Source of the DNA: Nicotiana tabacum
Lineage: Eukaryota > Streptophyta > Magnoliopsida > Solanales > Solanaceae
Direction of reading: 5' to 3'
NCBI RefSeq assembly: GCF_000715075.1
Contig: NC_134088.1
Span: forward strand, 1,612,001-1,676,000
Length of the DNA: 64,000 bases
Both the position numbers and the translations under genes were made by a program. Under the pieces are notes generated by a model. It worked only from the letters and a program-made list of their open reading frames with translations. It searched no databases and was not told the origin of the DNA. Positions within the stretch are counted from its first letter, which is position 1. Every line of letters begins with the position of its first letter. This document shows, piece after piece, positions 11,710 through 24,500 of the stretch.

Positions 11710-12749
11710 GTGATGTTGCGAGCCTGATGCCTACGAACTCTGACCTGGACCAGAATGGGTAAATCGATCATATTGAGGCCTCTGAAACTGTGGAGGAGCA
11801 CTAGCTACAGGTGGTGCCGAACTCCTCGAAGACTGGGGTCTGACGCTGCCTCTGAAGTCATTAGAATACCTTGCAAATCTCTCCCTCTTATGTTGGCCCC
11901 TATCCTGCTCCCTATCTGCCCTCTGCTGGCGCTTACGATCCTCTAGGGTCTGGGCATAAGCCTGAATACGGGAAATATCCATGCCCTCCACCAAGGAGGC
12001 TGTCGTGTACTCATTTATCAGATGTGGTCCCAAACCGTTCACGAACAAATGCACCCTATTACTCATATCGGCCACCATATAGGGAGCATACCTTGCTAAA
12101 GAATCGAATTGCATATTGTACTCTCGCACACTCATATTACTTTGTCTAAGGTTCAAGAACTTATCAGCTCTAGCTCGTTGTATCTCAACTGCAAGTAGTG
12201 ATAAAGAAAGGCCTCGGAAAATTCCTTCCACACAGCTGGAGGAGCGTTTGGAGCCCTGGATCTCTCCTAACTATCATACCAGAGAACCACTAAATCCCGT
12301 AGCCGATAAGAAGCCAACTCTACTGCCTCTGTATCACTAACATGCATAACCCACAATGTACGATGAACCTGGTCAATAAAAGTCTGCGGGTCCTCCTTGG
12401 GGTCTAATCCGGTAAATACTGGAGGGTCTAAATTAATAAAATCACGAACTCTCGTACTAACTGGTTTATCAGCAGCACCTGTATTCTGCCTCTAAGCCTG
12501 AGCAGCTACCATGCTAGTCAATAACTACAAAGCACTCCGCATATCCTGGTCTGTAGTGCCAAACGGAGGAATTAGAGGTGTTGGGTGCCTCCTAATATCC
12601 TCTGGAGGAGACGGGGTAGATAAGGTATGAGACGGCATCTCACTCTGAGCCTCACTTTGGCCTGCTCTGGCTTGGGGCACCTAACTGGTACCCTCTCCTA
12701 CTGCTGTATCAAGCCGTCTACTAATCGTTTGCTTCCTAGTCGAAGGCAT
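11710..12749 (-). pseudogene. Gag capsid region (nested element)
   Basis: The ATG at 12747-12749 starts a frame (MPSTRKQT...) that carries Gag sequences such as DPPVFTGLDPKEDPQTFID and ASYRLRDLVV. The frame has TAG stops at 12681, 12525, 12492 and 12267, and changes near 12200-12230. It then continues as RARADKFLNLRQSNMSVREYNMQFDSLARYAPYMV to another TAG at 11731. The protein would form the virus-like particle shell and precede the zinc knuckle. Several of the stops sit where the family has Gln or Trp, consistent with C-to-T decay. Confidence 0.9.
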
Positions 12750-12937
12750 CACTGAAAAAAACAAGGTGAATATTAGAGACGAACACTTACGACTCAACTC
12801 TACGCACAATCTAGATTCAGGAAGAAGGTAACAACCCTAGATGTCATGTAGCCTCCTGATTATAAATGTGGCGCGCTACACATCCATAATCAAGACTCTA
12901 TTAGACACGGCTCATAGACAATCCCTAGGACAGACTT
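12750..12937 (-). other. Short 5' leader of nested chromovirus
   Basis: Sequence between the gag ATG and the primer site. Nothing else is recognisable here. Confidence 0.6.
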
Positions 12938-12950
12938 GCTCTGATACCAA
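12938..12950 (-). promoter_or_regulatory. Primer binding site, initiator-Met-tRNA type (nested element)
   Basis: On the minus strand it reads TTGGTATCAGAGC, three bases from the LTR end GGGTCGTGACA. It fixes the minus orientation of the element and is the same primer type as in the outer element. Confidence 0.93.
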
Positions 12951-12953
12951 GTT

Positions 12954-14971
12954 TGTCACGACCCAAACTGGAGGGCCATGACTAGCACCCGACCATACTT
13001 GCCGAGCACCAACGTACATTTTATCTAACCTTTTTTTATTATATTTTAGGGTTGACGAGATAAATATAAATGGTAGACATGGATCATGGACAACCAACAA
13101 TAAAATATGATGGCATGAACATACATAGCAGGGGATGACCAGACAATCAAGAAACTACATATAAGGTACAAGCTACTACGCTACCATGAAAGACTATATA
13201 ACAAAAACCAGTTGAGAAGGCATACCAAACTATACATGAGTCGACACTTGTCTATGAGCCTCTAAATGAACATAAGTGCTGCAACATAGCCGGAACAGGG
13301 CCCCGACATACCCATAATGTCTATAACAAAAATGCATACCAAGACCACAGCAAGTCTGGAGAAGGGATCTCGCCAATCACTGCTGAACTGGACAACCTAC
13401 TGTGGTGGGAGAGATGCACCTGCCTGTCTATTAGGGCCTGCAACACGACATGCAGCGTCCACAAACAAAAGGACGTCAGTACGAATAAAGTACTGAGTAT
13501 GTAAGGCAGGGAACCATAAATACGAACAGTAATGTAAGCAGGGATAGAGAATATACAACCTGAAACATCTGAGTACCTCTGAGGGCTACTGACATGAAAT
13601 GCATGATACATATGTATGTATACATAAACTTTTAAAACATACGCCTCTGTGGGCATCATCATCATCATATCATACCCAGCCATAATTGGCTTGGTAAAAA
13701 CGTACCCGATTGTCATAAGGCTCGGTAGAATCGTACCCGGCCACGTGGAGCTCAGTAAACCCAACTGATCAGTGGTTGCACAATATGTGTCGTACCCGGC
13801 CGACTATAGCGCGACTCGGTAGAGTAAAATAGATACATATATATAATGCATGCTCGACTCATGGAATCACATTCTAAACCTTTCGGAGTGACGTAAGGTC
13901 GGTATCCTCTCTACACGTTATTAGGACCAACTCTTCATTACGAACCTTATAAGAATCAGGAAGTACCAACAACATTGATAACATAAGAATAAGAGAAGCA
14001 ACATTAACATCAATCGTTCCATAAGAGGGAAAGCAATGTAAGTACTGCTAGCTTCTAAAAGTAGAGTATCTTTGGAAGCTCGTTCATTACATTATGTACA
14101 ATCGGAGTCGTGCAAAAGAAGAAAAGGGATAGCCTCACATACCTTGTATATACTTCCCCAATCATAAGCTATGCAATTGTCACAACTCCTTAGTCTTACT
14201 TGTTGGATAACTCAGCCCTTCCCTTGGTTCTTCAAACTCTAGGTTTTACCTTCAAATAGAACTTGAAAGAGAGGGAAAATCGATTAGGGTTTGTGTGGGA
14301 TTTTTGGGGAGGAGTTGCAGGGGTTAACTTTGGTTTTGAGGGTCTGAAATATGGATGAAATAACTGAGTTCATAACCCCTTAAAAGTCCTCTCTTGGCCG
14401 ACTTAGGTCTTTTAATTTTGTCCTATTATTTTGGCAAGTAGGTGATGCACCTACTTGTCGTCTACCAATCTGCGCAGGCTTGCGAAAATATGAATATCTC
14501 TATACTCCGAGATCATATTGACAAACGGTTTAATGCGTTGGAAACTAGACTCATAGATCTTTAATTTGGTGGGTATATCACCCCATAATTCCTTGTAAAT
14601 TAGGAGAAAATTATAGAAACATTTAACCTAATGTTTAAGTAAAATTATGAACCTAAGTTGCGACAACGTTTGTCGACTTTTGTTTCATAACTCGTTTGAC
14701 TTCAAGACTTATGATACGGATATTATATGATTCAAATACCTTAATACATGACCTCTTGAGTGTATTAAGAACCTCTAGGTTTACCTGAAAATACGAGTTA
14801 CAACATTCTTGATTCGTTTAACTTCTAATACTTGTTAATCACCCTTATACACCCTTGTATTATTTAAGACCAATAGGATTAACTTCTTATCATCTCAAAG
14901 GTAATTCCTTCTTGGATTTATGTTAACTAATATATGGCATGAACTAACGCGTGTGGATATGGGTTGTAACA
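12954..14971 (-). repeat. 5' LTR of nested chromovirus
   Basis: 2,018 bp with intact TG...CA ends (TGTTACAACCC and GGGTCGTGACA on the minus strand), flanked by CTAGG at 14972-14976. The minus-strand frame at 13321-13764 repeats the LTR frame at 6101-6697 and is not a gene. Confidence 0.94.
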
Positions 14972-17439
14972 CTAGGGTTTGGGTTCGGAGTAGTTTTGGA
15001 GTGAAATAAACAATTAGCCTCTTAGTTAGAAAGCTAAGTTACAAAAGTCAAACAGGAAGTTGACTTATGAGTGAACGAACTCGGATTTGGATGTTTATAA
15101 TTTGGTTAGCTTCTTTGGGTAATTTTAGACCTAGGAGTGTGTTTGAAATATAATTTGGAGATCTGTGGTAGAATTAGGCTTGAATTGGCGAAAGTTGGAA
15201 GTTTAGAAGTTCTTAGGCTTGAATTCGAGGTTGATTTGGTATTTTGGTGCTGTTTTGGGTATTCTGGAGGTTCAATTAAGTTCGGGTAGTGATATATGAC
15301 TTTTTGGAGGTTCTCCGATTTCTTTTTTTATTGAAGCATTAGATCTGTATCGTAATTACGGATCTGTAGAAAAAAGAATCACCGAATTTGGACATCGTAT
15401 GAGGATTTTAGGGTCATTTTACTAATAATTAGGTTGCCAAATTTTTCAGATTAATTACGAAATTGCCACTAGCAGCGTATTTAAAAATTTGCACTATTTA
15501 CAAATATTAAAACCTACATATCTCATTCATTATAAGGTCAATTGAGTGATTCAAAAGCCTAACTTGACTATAATTTCACAAGGAATCCACTGGAGTCATA
15601 AAATACGAGTTTCGGGATCTTTTGGCATGAGAAACGATGCAAAATAATTGGCAGAAAAATATATAAAATAAGGGTTTGTTCGTTCGATCCTATTTTGAGT
15701 TGGGGAGCTCCAATTTGGGTGATTTTGGAGGCGATTTTTACCACATGGATTGGGATAAGTGTTCTCTACTCGGTTTGGTTATATTTCATGAATCCATCAT
15801 CATTTTTGGGATTTGATTGATGATTTCAAAGTGAAATTGATGGAGTTAGGGTTTGAGTTTTGGAGAGTTTTATGTGAGGATTTGAGGGACCAAGCGGAGT
15901 CCGATTTTCATAAATTTTATATGGTTAGATTCGAGAGAGAACGAGGTTTATAATTCTGCCATTTTTGACTGATTCTGAGACATGGGCCCGGGGCCGAGTT
16001 TTGGCTAATTTCGGATTTTGGTATATTTTATAATTTTTATTGTGGAATTTGATTCTTTAGTATATGTTGATGGTATTAATTTGATTATGGTTAGATTCGG
16101 AGCTTTTGGAGACTGAGTCCAGAGACGAGGGCATACCGGAGTAGGATTTTACGGTGTTAAGGTAAGTAACAGTTTTAACTCTGGTTTTGAGAGTATAAAC
16201 CCGGAGAATTTGATATCATGTGATTTTTTTGAGGTGATATCCACGCTAGGTGATGGGCGTGTGGGTGTATACCTCGAGGGATTGAGACTTGGTCCGTCCC
16301 GTGAGGCTGCGAGGCCTAATAGTTATCATTTGGGTTTACGTAGCTATTTGTCGTTGAACTTGTCTGTCTTCATGTTAGAGATCATGCTTAGGCTTTATTC
16401 ATACTCACATTATTTGTACTTAGTCATAGAAATTATTGTACATGTTTACCTCCGTCTCTATTATTTGCTAATATGATGTGATACTTGATGTGGGTTGTGT
16501 CCCCTTATTTGTTGATGATGGTGAGGCTAGTGAGGTACATGATTGAGTGAGGCCGAGGGACTGGTTGTGAGGATATTGATACCATAGCGCGTGAGTTGTT
16601 CGCGTAGCACGTGAGTTGATCGTGCGGGTCCAGGTATTGATACCATAACGCATGAGTTGTCTATGTAGCACGTGAGTTGACCGTGCGGATCCAGGTATGA
16701 TGGCACGTGAGTTGTCCGTGCTTAGCCCTTTGGCTTTGGGAGCCCCTCCGGAGTCTGTACACACCCCTAGTAAGCGCAGAGTGTTGAGTGTATTGAGTAT
16801 TAGAGTGTTGAGTGCTGAGTGCGAGTGCGAGTGTTGAGTGATGGTGTGACATTGCTGTGAAGTTGCATTTACTTTTGTTGATGCTGCATTTATCTGTTTA
16901 ATTTCTTTGTGGTATTTACTGAGTTATGGAATTTACCTGTTTATTTATGTTTATTTTTAAAAAAAATTGTGAAAATAAATAATTGGACTGTTTTACTTAG
17001 CTCGTCACTACTGCTCAGTTCCTTTGTTACTACTGAGGAGGTTGTACTCATATTACACCCTGCACTTTATGTGCAGATCCAGGTGAATTATAGCGCAGCG
17101 ATTGTTGAGTTCAGGTCGGCTATCTTTGGAGACTGCAAGGTAGCTGCTAGCGTCCCCAAAACCTTGTTACTCCTTTTGTCGTTTCTTCTTTTAGACAGTT
17201 ATATATCTTTGTTCATAGTTTTAAATGCTCATGACTTAGTGACACCCCGATGTTTGGGACTCGTTTTCGTATTTTATATTATATATATTTAGAATTGGTT
17301 TAGTTTATGAGGAATTAAATTATTGTAAATGTCTTATTAAATTCTTATAATCAAATTAATAGTAATATTTTGGGAAGTAGGCTTGCCTTGTAACACGATA
17401 GGCGTCATCACGACCATGGTTAGATTTTAGGTCGTGACA
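14972..17439 (+). repeat. 3' LTR of outer element, second part
   Basis: It resumes with the second CTAGG copy (14972-14976), then matches 2518-5057 to the end GGTCGTGACA at 17439. The second TCTTG target duplication follows at 17440-17444. The frame at 16210-16476 is LTR sequence, not a gene. Confidence 0.92.
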
Positions 17440-17444
17440 TCTTG

Positions 17445-17690
17445 AATGTGTAACATCTTAATGATAATAAGACTCTGTTATAGATCTTAATCATCAAGAT
17501 CAATTCAGACCCATTAAGTGGTGCAAAATTAAAAAAACAAACAGACTTAATGATTAAAATTCAGATCTAAAGAAAATGCACTTAATAATTATGATCTAAA
17601 TGATTAAGATTGAGACATCAATTAAGTGCAAACAAATGAGGTCGTGTACTTACAAAATTTACACAACAATCTATTTATAATTTATCTAAT
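17445..17690. other. AT-rich flank with CTTAAT/AGATCT motifs
   Basis: Repeats CTTAATGAT, CAGATCTAAA and AATTAAGTGCAAACAAATG in both orientations. It is similar in style to 1810-1930 across the LTR insertion. No gene; perhaps the remnant of a small DNA transposon split by the outer element. Confidence 0.35.
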
Positions 17691-20600
17691 CAGATTTTCA
17701 TATGCTATAGCCCATGCTATCTGCATGGGTCCGGCCGCCCGAACCTGAATCACCTAAAAGTTTGTCGGCCCATAAAAACGACCTAAGGAATATTAGTCAT
17801 CACCTCGCTATTACCATTCCTCGTTTTTGGGTTTTTAGGACCATAAAATTAAAATTTCACTCGATTTCCGGATTTACGTGTGTTATAGCCCGCACCATCT
17901 ACATTGGCCCAAGATCCCAGACCCGGATCGCCTAAAATTTTGCCAGCCAATCAAAAACAACTAAAGAAATGTTAGTCATCCCCTCGCCATGACCGTTCCT
18001 CATTTTTTGGCGTTTTACGGTCATAAATTCTCAATTCTGCTCGATTCTCAAATTTTCTTTTGCTATAGCTCACGCCATCTGCATTGGTCCGGGCGCCCGG
18101 ACCCAAGTCGCCTTAAAAATTTCTGACGCATCAAAAACAACCTAAGAAACATTAGTCATTGCATCGCCATGACCATTCCTCGTTTTTTGGCATGTTAGGA
18201 CCATAAAACTGAAACTTTGCCAGATTCTCATATTTTCATGTGCAATATGGCTCCGGGCGTCCGGACCCGATTCACCTAAAATTTTGCCTACCCATAAAAA
18301 ACGAACTAAGGATTCGTGAGCCATAGCCGGCATCATCTACACGGGTTCAGGCATCCAGACCCGAATCGCCTAAAATTTAGTAGGCCCATCAGAAAAAACT
18401 TAAAGAACATTAGTCATCGCCTCGCTATGATTGTTCCTCATTTTTTGGCGTTTTAGGGCTATAAAACTAGAATTTCACCTTATTTTTAGATTTTTGTGTG
18501 CTATAGCCCACACCGTCTATATGGGTCCAAGCGCCCGGACCTGATTTGCAAAAAAATTTGCCCACCCATTAAAAACAACCTAAGAAATATTAGTCATCGT
18601 CTCGCCATGACCGTTCATCATTTTTCAGCCTGTTAAGGCCATAAAACTCGAATTCCGTCTGATTTTTCATATTTTGTGTATTGAAGCCCATGCAATCTGC
18701 ATGGGTCTGGTTGCTCGGACTTGAATCGCCTAAAATATTATTGTCCCATAAAAAACGACCTAAGAAACATTAGTCATCGCCTTGCCATGACCGTTCCTCT
18801 TTTTTTGTGTTTTAGGTCCATAAAACTGGAATTCCGCTCAATTCCCAGATTTTCATGTGCAATAGATCACGCCATCTAGATAGATTCGGGCGCCCGGACC
18901 TGAATCGCCTAAAATTTTGTTAGCCCATCTAAAATGACCTAAGGAACATTTGTCATCGCCTCGCCATAACCGTTCCTCGTTTTTTGGCGTTTTAGAGCCA
19001 TAAAACTTGAATTTTGCCCGATTCTCAGATTTTCGTGTACTATAGCCCATGACATCTACATGGCTCCCAGCGCCCTGACCTGAATCGTGTAAAATTTTAC
19101 CGACCCATCAAATATAACCTAAGATATACTAGTCATCACCTCGCCATGATCGTTCCTCGTGTTTTAGCGTTTTAGGGCCATAAAACTTGAATTTCGCCCG
19201 ATTCTCAGATTTTCGGGTGTTGTAACCCACGCCATATGTATGGGTTCAGGGGACTGGACTCGAATAGCCTAATATTTTGCAAGGTCCATCAACAAAAACC
19301 TAAGGAATATTAGTCATCTCCTCGCTATGATCGCTCCTCCTTTGTTGACGTTTTAAGGCCTTAAGACTTGAATTTTGCCTTATTCCCAAATTTTAGCTCA
19401 CACCATCTACATGGTTCCGTGCCTCGATTAGAATCGGTTAAAAGTTTATCGGCCCATCAAATACGACCTAACAAACACTAGTCATTACCTCACCATGATT
19501 GTTCCTTGTTTTTTAGCGCTTTAGGGCCATAAAATTGGAATTTCACCCGATTTCCAGATTTTTATATGTTGTAGACCATGCTATTTGCATGGGTCCGGGT
19601 GCTCGGATCCAAATTGCCTAAAGTTTTGTCGGGCCATCAAAAACGACCTGAGGAACACTAGTTATCACATTTCCATGATCGTTCCTCATTTTTTGGCATT
19701 TTAGGGCCATAAAACTAGAATTTCGCTCGATTCCTAAATTTTGTGTGTTATAGCCCATGCCATTTGCATGGGTCTGGGCACCGGTCCCGAATCGCCTAAA
19801 ATATTACCGTCCTATAAAAATGACCTATGGAATATTAGTCATCACCACGCCAAGACCATTCCTTATTTTTTGGCATTATAAGGCCATAAAACTAGAATTT
19901 TCCCGATTCTCAAATTTTGGTGTGCTATGCCATGTGCATGGGCCCCCTCGTCCGGACCCAAATCGCCTAAAATTTTGTTGGCCCATCAAAAACGACCTAT
20001 GGAACACTAGTCATCGTCTCGCTATGATTGTTCCTCGTTTTTTGGAGTTTAGGACCATAAAATTGGAATTCCGCTTGATTCTCTAATTTTCATATGCTAT
20101 AACTCACTCCATCTTCATATCTCCAAGCGCCCGGACCAGAATCGCCTAAAAACTTTCTGGCCCATAAAAAACAATTTAAGGAACATTTGTCATTGCCTTG
20201 CCATGACAGTTCCTTATTTCTTGGCGTTTTAGGGCCATAAAACCGGAATTTCGCCCGATTCCAAAATTTGTGTATTCTATAGCCTACGCCATCTGCATGG
20301 ATCTGGGTGTTCGGACCTGAATTGCCTAAAATTTTGTCACACCATAAAAAATAACCTAAGGAAAATTAGTCATCACCTCGCCATGACTATTCCTCGTTTT
20401 TGGCATTTTAGGTCCATAAACTTGGAATTCCACCTCATTCCTAGATATTCGTATGCTATAACCCAAGCCATCTACATGTGCCCGGGTGCCTGGAGCCAAA
20501 CCGCCTAATGTTTTGCTGGCCATCAAAAATGACCTAAGGAACATTAGTCATCGCCTCAGCATGACCATTCCTCATTTTTTTGGCGTTTTAGGGCCATGTA

Positions 20601-21500
20601 ACTGGAATTCTACCCGATTCTTGGATTTTCGTGTGCTATAGCACGCCCCACATGCATGGGTCCGGGCATCTGGACCCACGTGGCCTAAAATTTACTGACT
20701 GATTACAAACGATTTAAGGAACATTAGTCATCGCCTCGCTATAAGCGTTCCTTATTTTTGGGCAGTTTAGAGCCTTAAAACTGAAATTCCGCCTGATTCC
20801 TAGATTTTCGTATGCTATAACCCACGTTATATGCATGATCCGAGCGCCCAGACTCGAATTGCCTAAAATTTAGCCAGCCAATAAAAAACAATCTAAGAAA
20901 TATTAGTCAGGACCGTTCCTCTTTTTTTGGCATTTTAGGGTCATAAATTTGGAATTCTGTCTGATTTCTAGATTTTCATGTACTATCCCACGCCGTCTGA
21001 ATGAGATTGGGAGCTTGGACCCTAATCGCCTAAAATGTTATCGGACTATGAAAAATGACCTTAGCAACATTAGTCATCGCCTCTCCATAATCGCTTCTTA
21101 TTTTTTAACATTTTAGAGCCATAAAACTGGAAGTCTACCTGATTCCTATATTTTCGTGTGCTATAGCCTATGTCATCTACATGGATCCCGGCGTCCAAAC
21201 CCGAATCGCCTAAAATATTGCCGACCCATCAAAAACGACCTAAGTAAGAATAGTCATCGCATCGGCATGACCGTTCCTTATTTTTTGACATTTTAGGACC
21301 ATAAAACTAGAATTTCATCCGATTCCCAGATTTTCGTGTGCTATAACCCATGTCGTCTACATGGGTCCAAGCGCCCGAACTCGATTCGCCTAAAATTTTT
21401 CCGGCCAATAAAAACCGACCTAAGGAAGATTAGTCAACGCCGCTCCATGACCATTCCTCGTTTTTTGGCTTTTTAGGGCCATAAAACAAGAATTTTGCAT
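17691..21500 (+). repeat. Satellite subfamily A
   Basis: Monomers share AACATTAGTCATCGCC, GAATTCCGCCCGATTCC-like and CATGGGTCCGGGCGCCCGG sequences. This holds with scatter for about 21 units, then stops abruptly. Confidence 0.8.
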
Positions 21501-24500
21501 GATTCCTAGATTTTTGTGTGTTGTATCTCACACCATCTGCATGCATCTGGGAGGTCGGACCTGAATTGCCTTAAATTGTGTCGTTAAAAATGACTGATGG
21601 AACAATAATCATTGTTTCTCCATGACCACTCATGGTTTTTTGGCGTTTTAGGGCCATAAAATAAGAATTCCGCACCATTCTCAGATTTTTGTGTCCTACA
21701 GCCCATGCCATTTGCATACAACCGGACCAAACCCGAATTGCCTAAATTTTGTCGGCCCATAAAAAACGGCCTAAGGAACAATAGTCATCACTTCTTCATG
21801 ATTGTTTCTTATTTTTTGGCATTTTAGGGTCATAAAATAGAAATTCTACATCATTTCCATATTTTCATGTGGTATAATAGCCCATGCCATCTGCGTGCAT
21901 CCGGGCAACCAGACCTGAATCGCCTAAATTTTTGTTGGCCCATAAAACATGACCAAAGGAATAATAGTCATCGCCTCGCCATGACCATTCCTCTTTTTGG
22001 CATTATAGGGCCATAAAATAGGAATTCTGCACCATTTCCAAATTTTCGAGTGCTATAGTCCACGCCATCTACATACATCTGGACGACCGGACTCGAATCG
22101 ACTAAAATTTTGCTGGACAATTAAAACCGACCTAAGGAACAATAGTCATCTCTTCACCATGACCGTTCCTCATTTCCGCCATTTAAGGGCCGTAAAATAG
22201 AAATTCCACACCATTCCCAGATTTTTATGTGTTATATCACATGCTATCTACATGCACCCGGGTGACCGTACGTTAATCACCTAAAATTTTGGTGGCCCAT
22301 CAAAAATGACCTAAAGAACAATAGTCATCACGTCACCATGATCGTTCCTTTTTTTGGCGTTTTAGGGCCATCAAACAGGAATTCCGCACGATTTCTAGAT
22401 TTTTGTCTACTATAGCCTACGCCATCTGCATACGTCCAGGCAACCGGATCCCAATAGCCTGAAATTTTTCCGACCTATCAAAACGACCTAAGGAACAATA
22501 GTTATCGCTTCGCCATAACATTACTTGTTTTTTAGTGTTTTAGTGCCATAAAATAAGAATTTCGCACCATTTCTAGATTTTCGTGTGCTATAGTCCATGC
22601 CATCTCTATGCATTGGAGCGATCGGACCCGAATCACCTAAAATTTTGTCGGACCATCAAAAACAACCTAAGGAATGATAGTCATTGCTTCTCCATGAGTG
22701 TTCCTCATTTTTTGGATTTTTAGGGCCATAAAACAGGAATTTCGCACCATTCTCAGATTTTTGCGTGCTATAACTCATGTCATCTACATCAATCTGAATG
22801 ACCGAATCTGAATCGCCTAAATATTTGTTGTCCCATAATAAATAACCTAAGGAATAACAGTCATCGCTTCCACATGACCGTTCTTTATTTTTCGGCGTGT
22901 TAGAACTATAAAATAGGAATTCTGCACAATTCCTAGATTTTCGTGTATTATAGCCCACGCCATATGCATGCATCTGGGTGACCTGACCCAAATCGCCTAA
23001 AATTTTGCCTGCCAATAAAAACAACCTAAGAAACAATAGTTATTACTTTTCCGTAATCGTTCCTCATTTTTTTTGCGTTTTAGGTCCATAAAGTAGAATG
23101 TTGCACCATTTTCACATTTTTGTGTGTTATAGCTCTCGCCATCTGCATGCATCTCCGCGATCAGATCCAAATCGCCTAAAATTTTGTTGGCCCACCAAAA
23201 ATGACCCAAGGAACAATAGTCATCAATTTGCCATGATCGTTCCTCGTTTTGTGACATTTTAGGGCCATAAAACAGGAATTTCGCACCATTACCATATTTT
23301 CGTGTGCTCTAGCCCATGCCATATGCATCCATCCGAGCGACCAGACCTGAATCGCATAAAATTATGTCGGCCATCAAAACTACCTAAGGAACAATAGTTA
23401 GCGTTTCACTATGATTGTTCCTTATTTTTTGGTATTTTAGGGCCATAAAACAAGAATTTTGCACCATTCCCAGATTTTCATGTGATATAGCCTACATCAT
23501 CTACATCCATCCGGGCGATCGGACTTGAATAGCTTAAAATTTTGCCGACCCATCAAAAATAACCTAAAGAACAATAATCATCACTTTTCCATGATCATTC
23601 CTCGTTTTTGGTGTTTTAGGGCCATAAAATAGGAATTCCGTACGATTCCCAAATTTTCATGTGATATAGCTCATGTCGTCTGCATGCATATGGGATACCG
23701 GGGCTGAATCACTTAAAATTTTGCCGGCTAATAAAAACAACCTAAGGAACTATAGTTATTTATTTGCCTAAACCATTCCTCGTTTATTGGCATTTAAGGG
23801 CCATAAAACAGGAATTTCGCACCATTTTCACATTTTTTGGTGCTATAGCTCACGCCATATCCATGCATCCCCGCGACCGAATCCAAATTGCCTAAAATTT
23901 TATCGGCCCACCAAAACTAACCTAAAGAAGAATAGTTATTGCTTTTCTATGACCGTTCCTTGTTTTGTGACATTTTAGGGTCATAAAATAGGAATTTCGC
24001 ACCATTCCCATATTTTCATGTGCTATAGCCCAAGCCATCTGCATACATCCGGGCGAGCAGATCTGAATCGCCTAAATTTTTGCCATCCCATCAAAGCTAT
24101 CTAAGGAACAACAAGCATCGCTTCGCCATGGCCGTTCCTTAGTTTTTGGTGTTTTAGGGCCATAAAACAGAAATTCTACACCATTCCCAGATTTTAGTGT
24201 ACTATAACCCACATCATCTACATCTATCTAAGCAACCGAACCTGAATCGCCTAAAATTTTGTCGGCCCATCAAAAATTACCTAATGAACAAAAATCATTG
24301 CTTCACCATGATCGTTCCTCATTTTTTGGTATTTGAGGTTCATAAAATAGGAATTCAGAACGATTTCCAGATTTTTGTGTGGTATAGCCCACGCCATCTA
24401 CATGCATACGGGAGACCGGGCCCAAATTGTCTAAAATTTTATCGGCCATAAAAATGACCTAAGGAACAATGTTATTGCTTCTCCATGACTATTCCTCGTT

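Larger units (their letters stand above)
5734..14971 (-). mobile_element. Nested Tekay/Del-type Ty3/gypsy chromovirus
   Basis: A 9.2-kb element inserted in reverse orientation into the 3' LTR of the outer element, with the 5-bp duplication CTAGG at 5729-5733 and 14972-14976. In transcription order it has a 5' LTR (12954-14971), primer site, gag with a zinc knuckle, protease, RT, RNase H, integrase, a C-terminal chromodomain-like region, purine tract and 3' LTR (5734-7720). Gag-pro-RT-RH-INT-chromo order with an iMet primer site identifies a chromovirus, Tekay/Del by overall similarity. Every coding block carries a stop or frameshift, so it is not autonomous now. The LTRs are visibly more alike than those of the outer element, consistent with later insertion. 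Confidence 0.95.
2419..17439 (+). mobile_element. Outer LTR retrotransposon, non-autonomous, interrupted by a nested element
   Basis: Two long direct repeats begin TGTAA(T/C)GATC and end GGTCGTGACA. They are flanked by the 5-bp duplication TCTTG at 2414-2418 and 17440-17444. The 5' LTR is 2419-5057. The 3' LTR begins at 5631, is broken at 5733 by another retrotransposon, and resumes at 14977 to 17439. A methionine-tRNA-type primer site and a purine tract lie between the LTRs, but only 573 bp separate them and no gag or pol is present. The termini and purine-tract context resemble the nested Tekay/Del element, so a Tekay-type partner may have mobilised it in trans (inference). Confidence 0.93.

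Noticed and set aside
7942..12749. Possible endogenous pararetrovirus (RT plus RNase H)
   Set aside because: Integrase, chromodomain, LTRs and a 5-bp target duplication are present, so it is a Ty3/gypsy retrotransposon. No movement protein or viral coat signature seen.
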